Shown: positions 34,867 to 43,922, counted from the stretch's first letter. The stretch: DNA of 64,000 nt from Jannaschia sp. CCS1 (GCF_000013565.1 NC_007802.1:806001-870000), one strand, 5' to 3'. A program made the numbers and translations. Notes: generated by a model not told the origin, from the sequence alone.

Positions 34867-35604
34867 ATGACACAACCTATCCTATCCCTCACGGATATTC
34901 ACAAAGCGTTTGGCGGCGTTGTCGCAATCGACAACTTTTCGCTCGATCTGCATCCGGGTGAGATTGTGGCTTTGGTCGGCGACAACGGCGCGGGCAAATC
35001 CACATTGATCAAGATCGTATCGGGTGTGCACAAGCCGACCTCCGGTTCGATCCACCTTGATGCAAGAGAAACCAGCTTCTCGGACGCATCAGGCGCGCGC
35101 GAAGCGGGGATTGAGGTGGTCTATCAGGACCTTGCCCTGGCCGATCAGCAGCCGGTCTACATGAACATGTTTCTTGGCCGAGAGCTGACCAAGGGGCCGT
35201 TAGGTCTTTTGGACAAGCGCAAGATGATGGATGACACGCAGGCGCTCGTGGACGAGCTTGACGTGCGCATCCCCTCAGCCCGCGCGACGATCCGTGATCT
35301 CTCAGGCGGTCAGCGTCAGGGCATCGCGATTGCACGGGCCACCCACTGGGCGAGCAAGTTAATCCTGCTCGATGAACCGACGGCCGCGCTTGGCGTCGCA
35401 GAAACGGCGCGTGTTGAAGATCTGGTTCTGTCGCTCAGAGAGCGTGACATCGCCATCCTCATCGTCAGTCACAGTCTTGATCAGGTGTTCCGCCTGTCCG
35501 ATCGGATTTGCGTTCTGCGACGCGGTCAACAGATCGGCGTGCGGGAAACGGCTGAAACAGACAAGAATGAAATCATTGCGATGATCACCGGCCTCCAAAC
35601 CTGA
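34867..35604 (+). CDS. Sugar-type ABC transporter ATPase (single domain)
   Basis: A 245-residue ATPase with Walker A GDNGAGKS at 38-45, signature LSGGQRQGIAIA and Walker B LILLDEPTAALG. It is a single-domain protein, unlike the usual two-domain RbsA partner of such permeases. It starts four bases after the YhfX-like gene and is the last intact gene of the cluster. Two copies would be needed to drive the RbsC-like permease. Sequence after its stop is decayed. Confidence 0.87.
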   Translation: MTQPILSLTDIHKAFGGVVAIDNFSLDLHPGEIVALVGDNGAGKSTLIKIVSGVHKPTSGSIHLDARETSFSDASGAREAGIEVVYQDLALADQQPVYMNMFLGRELTKGPLGLLDKRKMMDDTQALVDELDVRIPSARATIRDLSGGQRQGIAIARATHWASKLILLDEPTAALGVAETARVEDLVLSLRERDIAILIVSHSLDQVFRLSDRICVLRRGQQIGVRETAETDKNEIIAMITGLQT

Positions 35605-35659
35605 TCCGGTCCATCGTCGGGCCCATCCTGCGAGGTTTTTGACGGAAGTGACAACAAGG

Positions 35660-35850
35660 CCTGACGTTGATCAGGCCGTCAAACTCATCATCTCTCGGAT
35701 CAAAGAGAAGCCGACCGCAACACTGGGGCTTGCGCCCGCAAGAACCATGAAACGGGTCTGTGCACTGCTCATCGCCAGTGGAACATCCTTTGCCGGTTGC
35801 CGCAGCTTCAATCTGGACCAAAACATCGGGCTGCCGCAAGGCGAGCCGTC
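35660..35850 (+). pseudogene. nagB: N-terminal relic of glucosamine-6-phosphate deaminase (nagB-like)
   Basis: A fragment of about 63 codons matches the NagB N-terminus: VDQAVKLIISRIKEKP, TATLGLA, then SFAGCRSFNLDQNIGLP. The catalytic and C-terminal three quarters are missing, and the sequence runs straight into transposase-derived DNA on the opposite strand. It was probably part of the importer cluster before truncation, which hints at an amino-sugar-related pathway. The open frame starts at a TTG at 35639; whether it is translated is doubtful. Confidence 0.65.
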
Positions 35851-36079
35851 GTTCTGATCGGATGCCAGAGCAATAGCCAACCAACAGCATCCGGACCAGC
35901 AGTTAGGGGTCGGTGGATGGACGCCCTGTGTGGCTGTAAAACTCTGCCACGTTTTGGCGGATGTCGCCTAGATCAACGAGCCGGTCAATCGACCGTAGCA
36001 GATGATCCTGCGGGACGTGGTCTTCCAGCGAGAACTTCTAATACAAAGCCGCCTGCGCCTCTTGCGTCGGTCCCATCAT
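35845..36079 (-). pseudogene. N-terminal relic of an IS1182-type transposase
   Basis: Read on the minus strand from the ATG at 36079, the sequence gives MMGPTQEAQAALY, a stop, then FSLEDHVPQDHLLRSIDRL and VAEFYSHTGRPSTDP, a second stop, then MLLVGYCSGIRSERRL. This is the typical N-terminus of IS1182-family transposases. In-frame stops at 36038-36040 and 35903-35905 and loss of the DDE domain make it inactive. Its truncated end abuts the nagB relic at about 35845. The non-coding IS end probably continues to about 36150. Confidence 0.75.
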
Positions 36080-36205
36080 CGCTCGATCCCCCAATCGCTA
36101 TCGGGATTGAATCAGCGGCATTACCACCGATCAAGAAAGAGTTTTTCAACAGAACTGGCCCGGACCTCCCGATACGCTGCATCACGTCGAATGACCGCTT
36201 CGCCG

Positions 36206-37126
36206 CTAATGTGTATAAATCAGATCGGCCCTTTGACTGAAGCCGTCGACCAAATGATCCAAAAAGGCGGTCAGCTTCTTTGGCGCGAACCTTTTTGACG
36301 GATAAACGGCGTAGAGGCCGCGACTTTGCACAGCGGCTTCTGGAAATACGATCCGCAACTCTCCGGACGCGACGAGTGGCAAAACCACATTGCTGCCGAC
36401 CTGTGCCAGTCCCATGCCGAGGCTCGCTGCCCGTACTGTGCTTTCCGGATCGTTCATGACGCTGGTCGGTGTGACTTCCACCCGCCTGGGCTGGGGAGAG
36501 TCAGGATCAGAAAATTCCCAAGCAAAGACGCGCTGTGATGGATTGGAGCGCATTCCAATCAACCGGTGGCTCGCCAGATCGGCTTCATTCTTTGGTATGC
36601 CGAATTTCTTAAGGTAGCCGGGAGCGGCGCAGACCAGTGGTGTCACCGGTATCAGCAATCGCGCGATGTAGTCGCTGTCCGGGAGGATACCGCCCCGGAT
36701 CGCAAGATCGTATTCTTCGGCCACCAAATCGACAAAGCCGTCAGACAGCGACAGCTCGATTTCGAGCTCCGGGTGTGTCTCTTGAAAGCTCGCGATGAGT
36801 GGCAGGATCTCCGCGCGGCCAAAGGCCGTTGTGGATGTGATGCGCAGGCGACCCTGAAACGCCTCGCGTTCGTCTTGGATCGCGCTGGCTGCCGTTTGCA
36901 GCGCCTCGACCGCTGGCGCACAGCGTTGCAGGAACCGTTGACCCTCTGGTGTCAGCTTGATCTGGCGTGTTGTGCGCGTGAACAGACGTGTCTGAAGCTG
37001 CTCCTCAAGAGACTTGATGTTCTGGCTTACGGCACCGGGACTGACATGCAGCGCCTTTGCTGCGCTGGAAAAGCTCTCCCGGCGCGCGGCTTGAATGAAC
37101 GTCTCGATGAGGCGCAGGTCAATCAT
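36206..37126 (-). CDS. LysR family transcriptional regulator
   Basis: A 306-residue LysR protein with an N-terminal HTH (SFSSAAKALHVSPGAVSQNI) and a substrate-binding domain beginning LRITSTTAFGRAEILPLIASF. Length and motifs are complete, in contrast to the two LysR relics further right. It is divergent from the DUF2798, aldo/keto reductase and MFS genes, the usual arrangement for a LysR regulator and its target operon. The effector is unknown. Confidence 0.9.
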   Translation of the reverse strand: MIDLRLIETFIQAARRESFSSAAKALHVSPGAVSQNIKSLEEQLQTRLFTRTTRQIKLTPEGQRFLQRCAPAVEALQTAASAIQDEREAFQGRLRITSTTAFGRAEILPLIASFQETHPELEIELSLSDGFVDLVAEEYDLAIRGGILPDSDYIARLLIPVTPLVCAAPGYLKKFGIPKNEADLASHRLIGMRSNPSQRVFAWEFSDPDSPQPRRVEVTPTSVMNDPESTVRAASLGMGLAQVGSNVVLPLVASGELRIVFPEAAVQSRGLYAVYPSKRFAPKKLTAFLDHLVDGFSQRADLIYTH

Positions 37127-37230
37127 ATCTCATTAATCAGTCGAACTAACAAGTGATGTCAATGCGAGGCATATTCTAAAAGCTGATGGAGGCGCGCATC
37201 TTCATGTCATCGACGACAAGAGAGTGCGAC

Positions 37231-37476
37231 ATGCAACTTGCAGCCCAACGCCTGAAACTGCCGAAACGCCTCGCCCCGGTCCTTTTTGCCTTCATCATGT
37301 CCGCCAGCCTTGGTGGCGTGATGTCAGCGATTATTACCGCCGTGAACACTGGTTTCGATGCAGGATATCTCGGCCGCTGGCTGCACGCCTACGCCCTCGC
37401 ATTCTCTCTGGCATTTCCAAGTGTGACCCTCATCGCTCCGGTCGTTCGGCGCTTTGTGGATCGCCTCACTGACTGA
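37231..37476 (+). CDS. DUF2798 small membrane protein
   Basis: An 81-residue protein with two hydrophobic helices: APVLFAFIMSASLGGVMSAI and a C-terminal YALAFSLAFPSVTLIAPVV. This arrangement matches DUF2798, a family without known function that is often found next to oxidoreductase or efflux genes. Starts at 37204 (GGAGG 12 bases upstream) and 37186 are also possible; 37231 is preferred because the domain begins soon after. It is the first gene divergent from the LysR regulator. Confidence 0.7.
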   Translation: MQLAAQRLKLPKRLAPVLFAFIMSASLGGVMSAIITAVNTGFDAGYLGRWLHAYALAFSLAFPSVTLIAPVVRRFVDRLTD

Positions 37477-37493
37477 CCCAAGGAGACAGACAA

Positions 37494-38300
37494 ATGAGCG
37501 CGCAAACCAACATTTCCAGCGATACCTTCGCCATCGGCGGCGACCTCATCGTCAATCGCATGGGCTATGGCGCGATGCGCCTGACGGACCAGCCAGCCAA
37601 CTTCGGACCTTATCCTGATTGGGAACAAGGCAAGGCCTTGCTGCGCCGGGCTGCTGAGCTTGGCGTCAACTTCTTTGATACGGCCCGCGCTTACGGCCCG
37701 CAGTGGAATGAAAAACTGCTTGGTGAAGCGCTGGAAGGGCTGCCGGACATCGTCTTTGCCACGAAGGGTGGGATCGACAAGCTATCTCCGACTGAAATGG
37801 TGAAAGACGCCAGCCCCGCGCTCCTGAGGCAACAGATTGACGATGCCTTGGTGAATCTGCGCGTGAATCAGATCGGTCTGTTCCAACTGCATTGGGTCGA
37901 CCCGAACACGCCGATTGAGGTGTCCATCGAGGCACTGGCCAAAGCCCAGGCAGATGGGAAAATCCGGCATATCGGTGTGTCGAACGTCACTGTCGAAGAG
38001 CTTCGCGCCGCCCAGTCCGTGGCCGCGATCGCGTCGGTTCAGAACCGGTACAATGTTCTGGAACGTGATCAGGATGCGATGATTGACCTGACGGCCTCCG
38101 AAGGAATTGCTTTCGTTCCTTATGGTCCCCTCGGCGCGCATCCGATGCAGAAAGGATCGCCGCTGGCAGCTCATGCCGGGCAAGGAACCAGCACCGGGGC
38201 GCAGTCAGCGCTCCGCGCCCTGCTGGACCGCTCACCGAATATGGTGGTGATCCCCGGAACCACTTCAATCAAGCATCTCGAAGAAAACATGGGCGCCTGA
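37494..38300 (+). CDS. Aldo/keto reductase family oxidoreductase
   Basis: A 268-residue TIM-barrel reductase. The catalytic aspartate/tyrosine region is NFFDTARAYGP, the lysine lies in VFATKGGID and the histidine in FQLHWVDPN. It uses NADPH to reduce aldehydes or ketones in the cytoplasm. Family length is usually 270-330 residues, so it is at the short end but complete. AAGGAGA lies just before the ATG. It sits between the DUF2798 and MFS genes, which suggests a detoxification operon under LysR control. Confidence 0.88.
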   Translation: MSAQTNISSDTFAIGGDLIVNRMGYGAMRLTDQPANFGPYPDWEQGKALLRRAAELGVNFFDTARAYGPQWNEKLLGEALEGLPDIVFATKGGIDKLSPTEMVKDASPALLRQQIDDALVNLRVNQIGLFQLHWVDPNTPIEVSIEALAKAQADGKIRHIGVSNVTVEELRAAQSVAAIASVQNRYNVLERDQDAMIDLTASEGIAFVPYGPLGAHPMQKGSPLAAHAGQGTSTGAQSALRALLDRSPNMVVIPGTTSIKHLEENMGA

Positions 38301-38393
38301 GCGGCACCCCACACTTGCCAAACACCGGAAGATCCCAGCGATGCGCGCCAGTGTATCGCCCCGATCCTTCCATGCCTGAAAGGAGGCGTTCAA

Positions 38394-39560
38394 ATGAAAC
38401 GTCCCATCCTTGCATTGGCAGCCGCCGGGTTTGCCGTTGTCACGACCGAGTTCGTGATCATCGGTGTCCTGCCACGGCTCGCTGCTGATCTTGGCGTCAC
38501 CATCGCCCAAGCTGGTCTTCTGGCAACCATCTTCGCCTTCACCGTCGCAATCGCGGCTCCCTTCCTGACCGCTTTGGTCGCAAAGATCGAACGGAAAAAG
38601 CTGTTCGCAGCCCTACTCGCGATGATCGCCATATCGAACCTTCTGACGGCCATCGCACCCACATTTGAGATCTTTGCGGCGGCGCGGGTGGTCGGAGCTT
38701 TGGCCTTGCCGGTCTTCTGGGCGGTCGGCACCGCATCGGCCGCGCAACTTGGCGGGCCAGAAGGCGGCGGTAAATCCGTGGCGATCCTCTATGCCAGCAT
38801 CTCGGCCGGTACGGTGATCGGCATCCCGCTCGGAACGCTGCTGGCTGACCTGATGGGCTGGCGTGTCATGTTTGGCGCGATCGGCGTTCTGGCTGCCATC
38901 ATGTCGCTGGCGCTGCTCGCCTTCTTCCCCACCACACCGCCCGACGCGGCACCTTCGTTGCTGAAACAAGCCTCCATCCTGAAGCGTGGTTCGTTCCTGG
39001 CGCATCTCGTGCTGACGGCCTTTGCCTTCACGTCGATGTTCGTGGCCTACACTTATCTGGCTGATATCCTGCAAACGCTGGCTTCTTTGCCAACAAGTCA
39101 GGTGGCCTGGGTGCTGATGGGCTTCGGCATTGTCGGCCTCTTCGGCAACTGGCTGGCTGGCCAGTATGTTGATCGGAGCCCAATGGGTGTGACGGTCGTG
39201 TCTCTGGCCGCATTGTCCATTGCATCCTTCGCGACGGTTGCTCTGACCGGTCAAGGCATCCTGTTCCTGATCCCGCTGGCCATCTGGGGCGCGGCGCAAT
39301 CGGCTGGCTTCATCGGGAACCAGTTGCGTGTCATGAAAGAAGCTCCTGAAGCGCAAGAGTTTGCATCTGCCCTCAGCGTGACCATCGCGCGGGTTGGAAT
39401 TGGGCTTGGTGCGTTGATCGGCGGCAAGGTGATCGACGCGCGAGGTCTCGCAGCCCTTGGATCAGAGAATGCACTGATCGGCATAGCAGGTCTCGTCGTC
39501 GCGATGCTCATTATCATCGGCGTCCGCAGAGTGAGGTGGCATTCCCTGCCAGCAGAATAG
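38394..39560 (+). CDS. MFS transporter of the AraJ/drug-efflux type
   Basis: A 388-residue membrane protein with twelve predicted helices. It begins MKRPILALAAAGFAVVTTEF, as in the AraJ/NepI/SotB exporters, and carries a basic loop (AKIERKK) between helices 2 and 3. It probably exports a small toxic or surplus compound. AAAGGAGG lies about ten bases before the ATG. It is the last gene of the LysR-divergent operon; immediately after it the sequence is degenerate. Confidence 0.88.
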   Translation: MKRPILALAAAGFAVVTTEFVIIGVLPRLAADLGVTIAQAGLLATIFAFTVAIAAPFLTALVAKIERKKLFAALLAMIAISNLLTAIAPTFEIFAAARVVGALALPVFWAVGTASAAQLGGPEGGGKSVAILYASISAGTVIGIPLGTLLADLMGWRVMFGAIGVLAAIMSLALLAFFPTTPPDAAPSLLKQASILKRGSFLAHLVLTAFAFTSMFVAYTYLADILQTLASLPTSQVAWVLMGFGIVGLFGNWLAGQYVDRSPMGVTVVSLAALSIASFATVALTGQGILFLIPLAIWGAAQSAGFIGNQLRVMKEAPEAQEFASALSVTIARVGIGLGALIGGKVIDARGLAALGSENALIGIAGLVVAMLIIIGVRRVRWHSLPAE

Positions 39561-39599
39561 GAACCGAAAAAGCATCCCTGTGGTCGCCCATTTTGGGCG

Positions 39600-40193
39600 G
39601 CCAGTTGGCCGAACTTGGGTCGTTTCGACAGGCGGCGAAAAAGCCGAACCTCTCTCCGCCCGTGATCAGCCACCACATCTCAAAGCTTGAGGAAGACCGT
39701 GGCTCACCTCTGCTGTATCGCTCTACGCGCCACATGTCGTTGACCAACGCGGGCGTGGCACTTTTAGCGTCCATTTCTGCGTCTTCGCGGCATCGTTTTA
39801 TGTGCAAGGCAGGCCCGCACCGCTATCCATGGACGACTTGGCCGACCGGGACTGGATACAAAGCCCACCGGTGCCTTGGTCAGCTTTTGCCACGTTGGCA
39901 GATGGAACAGCTCCGGGCCGAACACCAAGGACAGCGGCCACGTGCTGCAATTTTACGATGGCCGGAAAGTTTGTCGATGAAGGGCAGGGGTTCATGATCG
40001 AAACCTATCCGCTCATCGCCAATGACTTCCGCGCCGGACGCCTGGTCCACTTGGTGCCGCCTGTTAAGCTGCGCCCGATCGACGTTTACGCGATCTATCC
40101 ACCAACAGTCCGCAAGATGGCCTCGCGCCTCTTTTCATAGATTTCATGATGGATCAGATTTCGGCAACAAAACACGGGTTCGGTGTCAGGTGA
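39600..40193 (+). pseudogene. LysR-family regulator relic (plus strand)
   Basis: The HTH part survives as ELGSFRQAAKKPNLSPPVIS and HHISKLEEDRGSPLLYRSTR. The middle of the ligand domain is deleted, and a C-terminal part continues in another frame as FMIETYPLIANDFRAGRLVH and KLRPIDVYAIYPPT. A further frameshift near 40138 restores IDFMMDQISATKHG. The gene is therefore broken by at least one deletion and two frame changes. Confidence 0.75.
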
Positions 40194-40476
40194 TCGACCC
40201 GCGCGGAACAAGGGAAGCCGGTATTGGTCCTGCTAAATACGCAGGCGGCTTCGTCTGCGAATTACTAGTTCGAACCGTCGAAAGTCATGTGTGCGCGCGA
40301 CGAAGGTCAGCAATGCGGGCCACGGCCGCAGCCTCGGTTGGGACCAGTGAATCACAAGACGAGGCCGAGGGTTCGAATAGGTGGTAAGACGCGCTTAGAC
40401 TACTGCGGGGTAGGGATTGGTAGAAAGACCACAAGCGCGTCATCGTCTCATAGTCAAAAGCCAATTGACCCGCGGT
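40194..40476. other. Gene-free interval within the decayed region
   Basis: Nothing recognisable is coded in these 283 bases. A GGGTTCGAAT string at 40371-40380 recalls a tRNA T-loop, but no cloverleaf can be drawn around it. Confidence 0.4.
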
Positions 40477-40956
40477 TCACCCCGCCTCTGCAAGAAAAGG
40501 TGCAAGCTCAAAGCGCTCGTTGCCCATGCTTAGGCTACCGTCGTCCTGCCAGGGCCAGTCGTCGCGGGGCTTATCCCAGTAGATTTCGATCCCGTTGCCA
40601 TCTGGATCGTCGAAATAGAGCGCGATGGAAACGCCGTGATCGGCGTGCCCGTAGATGTTGAAACCAGCATCCGCGACGCGTTTGGCCGCAACTGCCAGTG
40701 CATGGCGAGAGGGATACAGGAGCGCCACGTGGAACAGCCCGGTGTGATGTTTGGCGGGCGGAGAGCCGCCTTCACTGTGCCACGTGTTCAACCCAATATG
40801 GTGATGGTAGCCGCCCCATGACAGGAACGCGGCCTGATCGCCATGGCGCTGGGTCAAGTCCATGCCCATGACGTCTGTCCAGAAGGTGATGGCCCGCTGG
40901 AGGTCGGCGACCTTGAGATGTGTATGCCCGATGCAGGGTTTTGCCATGCTGTCCAT
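40477..40956 (-). CDS. VOC family protein (catechol 2,3-dioxygenase/CatE-like)
   Basis: A 159-residue vicinal-oxygen-chelate protein. Putative metal ligands are the histidine in CIGHTHLKVADLQ, the histidine in TGLFHVALLYPSR and the glutamate in GNGIEIYWDKP. It is about half the length of full extradiol dioxygenases, so a single two-module VOC unit with isomerase, lyase or resistance activity is equally possible. An in-frame ATG three codons downstream is an alternative start. It looks intact although relics lie on both sides. Confidence 0.78.
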   Translation of the reverse strand: MDSMAKPCIGHTHLKVADLQRAITFWTDVMGMDLTQRHGDQAAFLSWGGYHHHIGLNTWHSEGGSPPAKHHTGLFHVALLYPSRHALAVAAKRVADAGFNIYGHADHGVSIALYFDDPDGNGIEIYWDKPRDDWPWQDDGSLSMGNERFELAPFLAEAG

Positions 40957-40994
40957 CTTGTTCTCCAGAATTGGAACGCCTGTGAAGGTAGTTA

Positions 40995-41340
40995 CTACAC
41001 GTCCTGCAAAGCGCTTAAAGACCTTTCATTGATGCGCTCATAAGCCCTGATGACGGTGGACCTCAGCCATTTGCGTCCGGGATCCTGTGACAGGCGCGCG
41101 CTCCAGAAGAAGCGGAAGATGATGACCGGTGGGCGTTTCGCGATCAACCCGTAGGTCTTCATATCGTCAGCCAAGAACAGGGGCGCGGTGGTGCCGAGCA
41201 TATTCGTTCGTGCAAGCAAGGGTGCGATGCCCGAGAATTTCGGGAATGTGCGCTCCGATCCGACGTTTCATGCCATCATGCGCCACGCGATCTTCCACGG
41301 TTTTCGGCGGAGAACCGACGCCGGTCTGAACGACGGCAAG
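40995..41340 (-). pseudogene. LysR-family regulator relic (minus strand), C-terminal part
   Basis: On the minus strand one frame gives VEDRVAHDGMKRRIGAHIPE ILG and a second frame continues LARTNMLGTTAPLFLADD, then FWSARLSQDPGRKWLRS. Together they read like the C-terminal half of a LysR ligand domain split by a frameshift near 41225. The HTH half is absent. Confidence 0.6.
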
Positions 41341-41563
41341 CAGAGACGCCTGCAGCGCCGTCTCACGGGTTGAGGGCATTTTTGCGAACGGTCTTTGCGA
41401 TCTTCTCGGGCGCCTTCACGCGCGGAACCCGGTACGTTCCAATCATCGCTCAAATGGAGAGGAGCCCACGGAATTGAGACGGCGACGGTCCATCGGTCCG
41501 TTCCCCACTGACCGCCTGCGGCCTCCCGACATCGTCTGATTAGCGCCAAGACAGGACAGCAAA

Positions 41564-41898
41564 ATGTCACTCAAGATCATTGGAACCGGCATGAGCCGCA
41601 CGGGAACCTTGTCCACCAAAACGGCCATTGAGGCCCCCGGGTTTGGTCCGTGCCACCACATGATGGACTGTTCGCAAACCCTGCCCAAGCGGACAAATGG
41701 GTCAATGACGAGCGGCTGACAAGAAACATGCCGCAGCATATTCAGGACATCTTCGTGAAGCGGACACCTTTCTATATCGACGACACGTTTGGGGGGATGC
41801 CCGACAAGGACATGGCGCCAACTGCTTACCGGCGGAACACCGTCCGATGGCTGGGGCCCCTCTGCGATGTCTTGAACGTATATCCGATCAACCTCTGA
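41564..41898 (+). pseudogene. Sulfotransferase-family relic
   Basis: The ATG at 41564 opens MSLKIIGTGMSRTGTLSTKT, a sulfotransferase P-loop-like N-terminus, then GFGPCHHMM. The frame is lost near 41665 and continues in another frame as LFANPAQADKWVN and FYIDDTFGGMPDKDM. It ends with a C-terminal-looking GPLCDVLN after a further deletion. It is about half of the usual length of 200 or more residues and is not functional. Confidence 0.65.
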
Positions 41899-41957
41899 GT
41901 AGCGGGCAAAGTCCCGCATCGCGGCCACTGCTTGTGACTGCGAAACGGGTCGGAGGG

Positions 41958-41993
41958 CCGGGGGGTGATTGCCGTTGCGTGGCAGCCCCCCGG
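41958..41993 (-). terminator. GC-rich hairpin after trpS
   Basis: CCGGGGGG (41958-41965) pairs perfectly with CCCCCCGG (41986-41993), with an inner GCC/GGC pair. It begins eight bases after the trpS stop on the minus strand. No T-run follows, so termination strength is uncertain. Confidence 0.55.
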
Positions 41994-42000
41994 GTCCGTC

Positions 42001-43026
42001 CTAGCTGCGGAGCATTCCGATGATGTCGTAGGTTTGCTCCAGAATCGGGACCGTGATGGCGCGCGCGCGCTCTGCCCCGCGGCCGAGGATACGGTCGATT
42101 TCCGCAGGGTCGTCCATCAGGCGGGACATCTCGGACGAGATCGGTGACAGCTTGGCCACGGCAAGATCCGCAAGCGCGACTTTGAAATGGCCGAACATCG
42201 CACCGGCGTGTTCATCAAGAACAACTTGCGGCGAAACATCCGCCAGGGCCGCGTAGATATTGACCAGATTGCGGGCATCAGGCCGCGCCGCCAGCCCATC
42301 CACCGCATCGGGCAGGGGATCGGGGTCCGTCTTGGCCTTGCGGATCTTGCGCGCAATGGCATCGGCGTCATCGGTCATGTTGATGCGGGTCTTTTCCACC
42401 GGATCGGATTTCGACATCTTCTTGGTGCCGTCCTGCAGGTTCATTACGCGCGTCGCGGCCCCTTCAATCACGGGCTCGGTGATCGGGAAGAACTCCACGC
42501 CGTAATCATGGTTGAACTTAGCGGCGATATCACGGGTCAGTTCCAGGTGCTGTTTCTGGTCATCCCCCACGGGCACATGGGTGGCGTGGTAGACGAGGAT
42601 ATCGGCGGCCATCAGCGCAGGGTACGCGAAGAGGCCGAGGGACGCGCCTTCCGCGTCCTTGCCGGATTTGTCCTTCCACTGGGTCATGCGGCCCATCCAC
42701 CCCATCCGGGCGATGCAGTTGAAGATCCAGGCCAGTTGCGCATGTTCAGGGACCTGGGACTGGTTGATCAGGATGGACTTTTCGGGGTCGATGCCCGACG
42801 CGATGAAGCCTGCGCAAAGTTCACGGGTGTTGTTGCGCAACTCATCGGGCGACAGAAGCCGCGCGGTGATCGCGTGCAGGTCCACCATGCAATAAACGGT
42901 TTCATGGGTGCCGGCGTCCTGCATTTCCACAAACCGTTTGATCGCGCCCAGATAATTGCCGAGGGTCAGCCCGCCGGATGGCTGGATGCCCGAAAAGACG
43001 CGGGGGGTGAACTGGGTCTCGGCCAT
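42001..43026 (-). CDS. trpS: Tryptophanyl-tRNA synthetase
   Basis: A 341-residue class I synthetase with the HIGH-like region [18 protein letters not shown] and the KMSKS loop [10 protein letters not shown]. It charges tRNA-Trp with tryptophan in the cytoplasm. The start at 43026 ([13 protein letters not shown]) is preferred over the upstream in-frame ATG at 43065 because homologues begin a few residues before FSGIQPSG. It marks the return to core genome after the decayed region and is divergent from the rhomboid-like gene. Confidence 0.95.
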   Translation of the reverse strand: MAETQFTPRVFSGIQPSGGLTLGNYLGAIKRFVEMQDAGTHETVYCMVDLHAITARLLSPDELRNNTRELCAGFIASGIDPEKSILINQSQVPEHAQLAWIFNCIARMGWMGRMTQWKDKSGKDAEGASLGLFAYPALMAADILVYHATHVPVGDDQKQHLELTRDIAAKFNHDYGVEFFPITEPVIEGAATRVMNLQDGTKKMSKSDPVEKTRINMTDDADAIARKIRKAKTDPDPLPDAVDGLAARPDARNLVNIYAALADVSPQVVLDEHAGAMFGHFKVALADLAVAKLSPISSEMSRLMDDPAEIDRILGRGAERARAITVPILEQTYDIIGMLRS

Positions 43027-43122
43027 GACATCGATCCTTGGATTGCGCATGGCCCCACTGGCCAATCGGCGCGGTCGGGCTTACCCATGGGGGCAAGGAT
43101 CGTCAACCGAGGGCCCATGGGT

Positions 43123-43806
43123 ATGGATCAGCAAAACGTGTCACCCTTCAACGCATTGCCGCCGGTGGTCATCGCCCTGGCGGTGGTGATTTTCGGGCTG
43201 GAGATCATGTTCCAACTCGCCACGGCGGGGATGCTGGGCGGGCAGGGCGGCGTCGGCTGGCGGCTGGCGGCGATGCAGGATTTCGCGGTTCTGAACGCGG
43301 TCTGGGACTGGATGATCGAGACCGGCCAGTTCCCGACCGAGCATCTGGTGCGGTTCATCGCGTATCCGTTGATCCACGGCAGCTTTATCCACGCCGCGAT
43401 GGTGGTGGTGTTCATCCTCGCCTTGGGAAAAATGGTGGCGGAGGTCTATTCGGTGCTGGCCTTCCTTGCCGTATTCTGGGTCTCGGCGATCATGGGGGCC
43501 TTGGGGTTCGTGGTGATCCTCGACAGTGAGATGCCGTTGGTGGGCGGCTATCCCGGTGTCTACGGGCTGATCGGGGCGTTTACCTTCCTGATGTGGATGC
43601 GGGCGGAGGCGCAGGGATCGGGGCAGATGCGCGCGTTCGGGCTGATCGGAGCACTTTTGGCGATCCAGCTGCTGTTTGGCCTGCTGAACGGCGATTTCGG
43701 CAGTGTGGTCGCGGATTTCTCGGGGTTTGCGACGGGGTTGGCGCTGTCGTTCATCGTCAGCCCGGGCGGCTGGCGGCGGATGCTGTCGCGGATGCGGCAA
43801 CGCTGA
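43123..43806 (+). CDS. Rhomboid-like membrane protein lacking catalytic residues
   Basis: A 227-residue polytopic protein with about six helices and a rhomboid framework. The HGSFIHAAM segment keeps H85 and H90. In the active-site segment GGYPGVYGLIGAF the usual GxSG serine is replaced by tyrosine (Y143). In ADFSGFATGL the usual AHxxG histidine is aspartate (D198), and the HxxxN asparagine is valine. Peptidase activity is therefore not expected; an iRhom- or Derlin-like binding role is possible. GAGGG at 43109-43113 favours the ATG at 43123; 43117 and 43087 are alternatives. Confidence 0.75.
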   Translation: MDQQNVSPFNALPPVVIALAVVIFGLEIMFQLATAGMLGGQGGVGWRLAAMQDFAVLNAVWDWMIETGQFPTEHLVRFIAYPLIHGSFIHAAMVVVFILALGKMVAEVYSVLAFLAVFWVSAIMGALGFVVILDSEMPLVGGYPGVYGLIGAFTFLMWMRAEAQGSGQMRAFGLIGALLAIQLLFGLLNGDFGSVVADFSGFATGLALSFIVSPGGWRRMLSRMRQR

Positions 43807-43868
43807 GAGGCGCGTGTGGCGGCGGGTGTGCCCGTCAAGCAATGGTGGCGCCGGTGGACATTGTCGGA

Positions 43869-43906
43869 GCCTCCGGCGGGGATATTTAGGGAACGGGGAA
43901 ATTGGG
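43869..43906 (+). repeat. Gene-end repeat copy C (CCTCCGGCGGGGATATTT type)
   Basis: The string begins GCCTCCGGCGGGGATATTTA and continues GGGAACGGGGAA. It is closely related to 61198-61223 (CTCTCCGGGATATTTGCCGA followed by ACGGGGAA). It lies between the rhomboid-like gene and the convergent murJ gene. Confidence 0.6.
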
Positions 43907-43922
43907 AGTGTGGGGGCCGTGG

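Noticed and set aside
40320-40400. Possible tRNA remnant around GGGTTCGAAT at 40371-40380
   Set aside because: The T-loop-like string is present, but the T-stem does not pair and no acceptor or anticodon stem can be formed.
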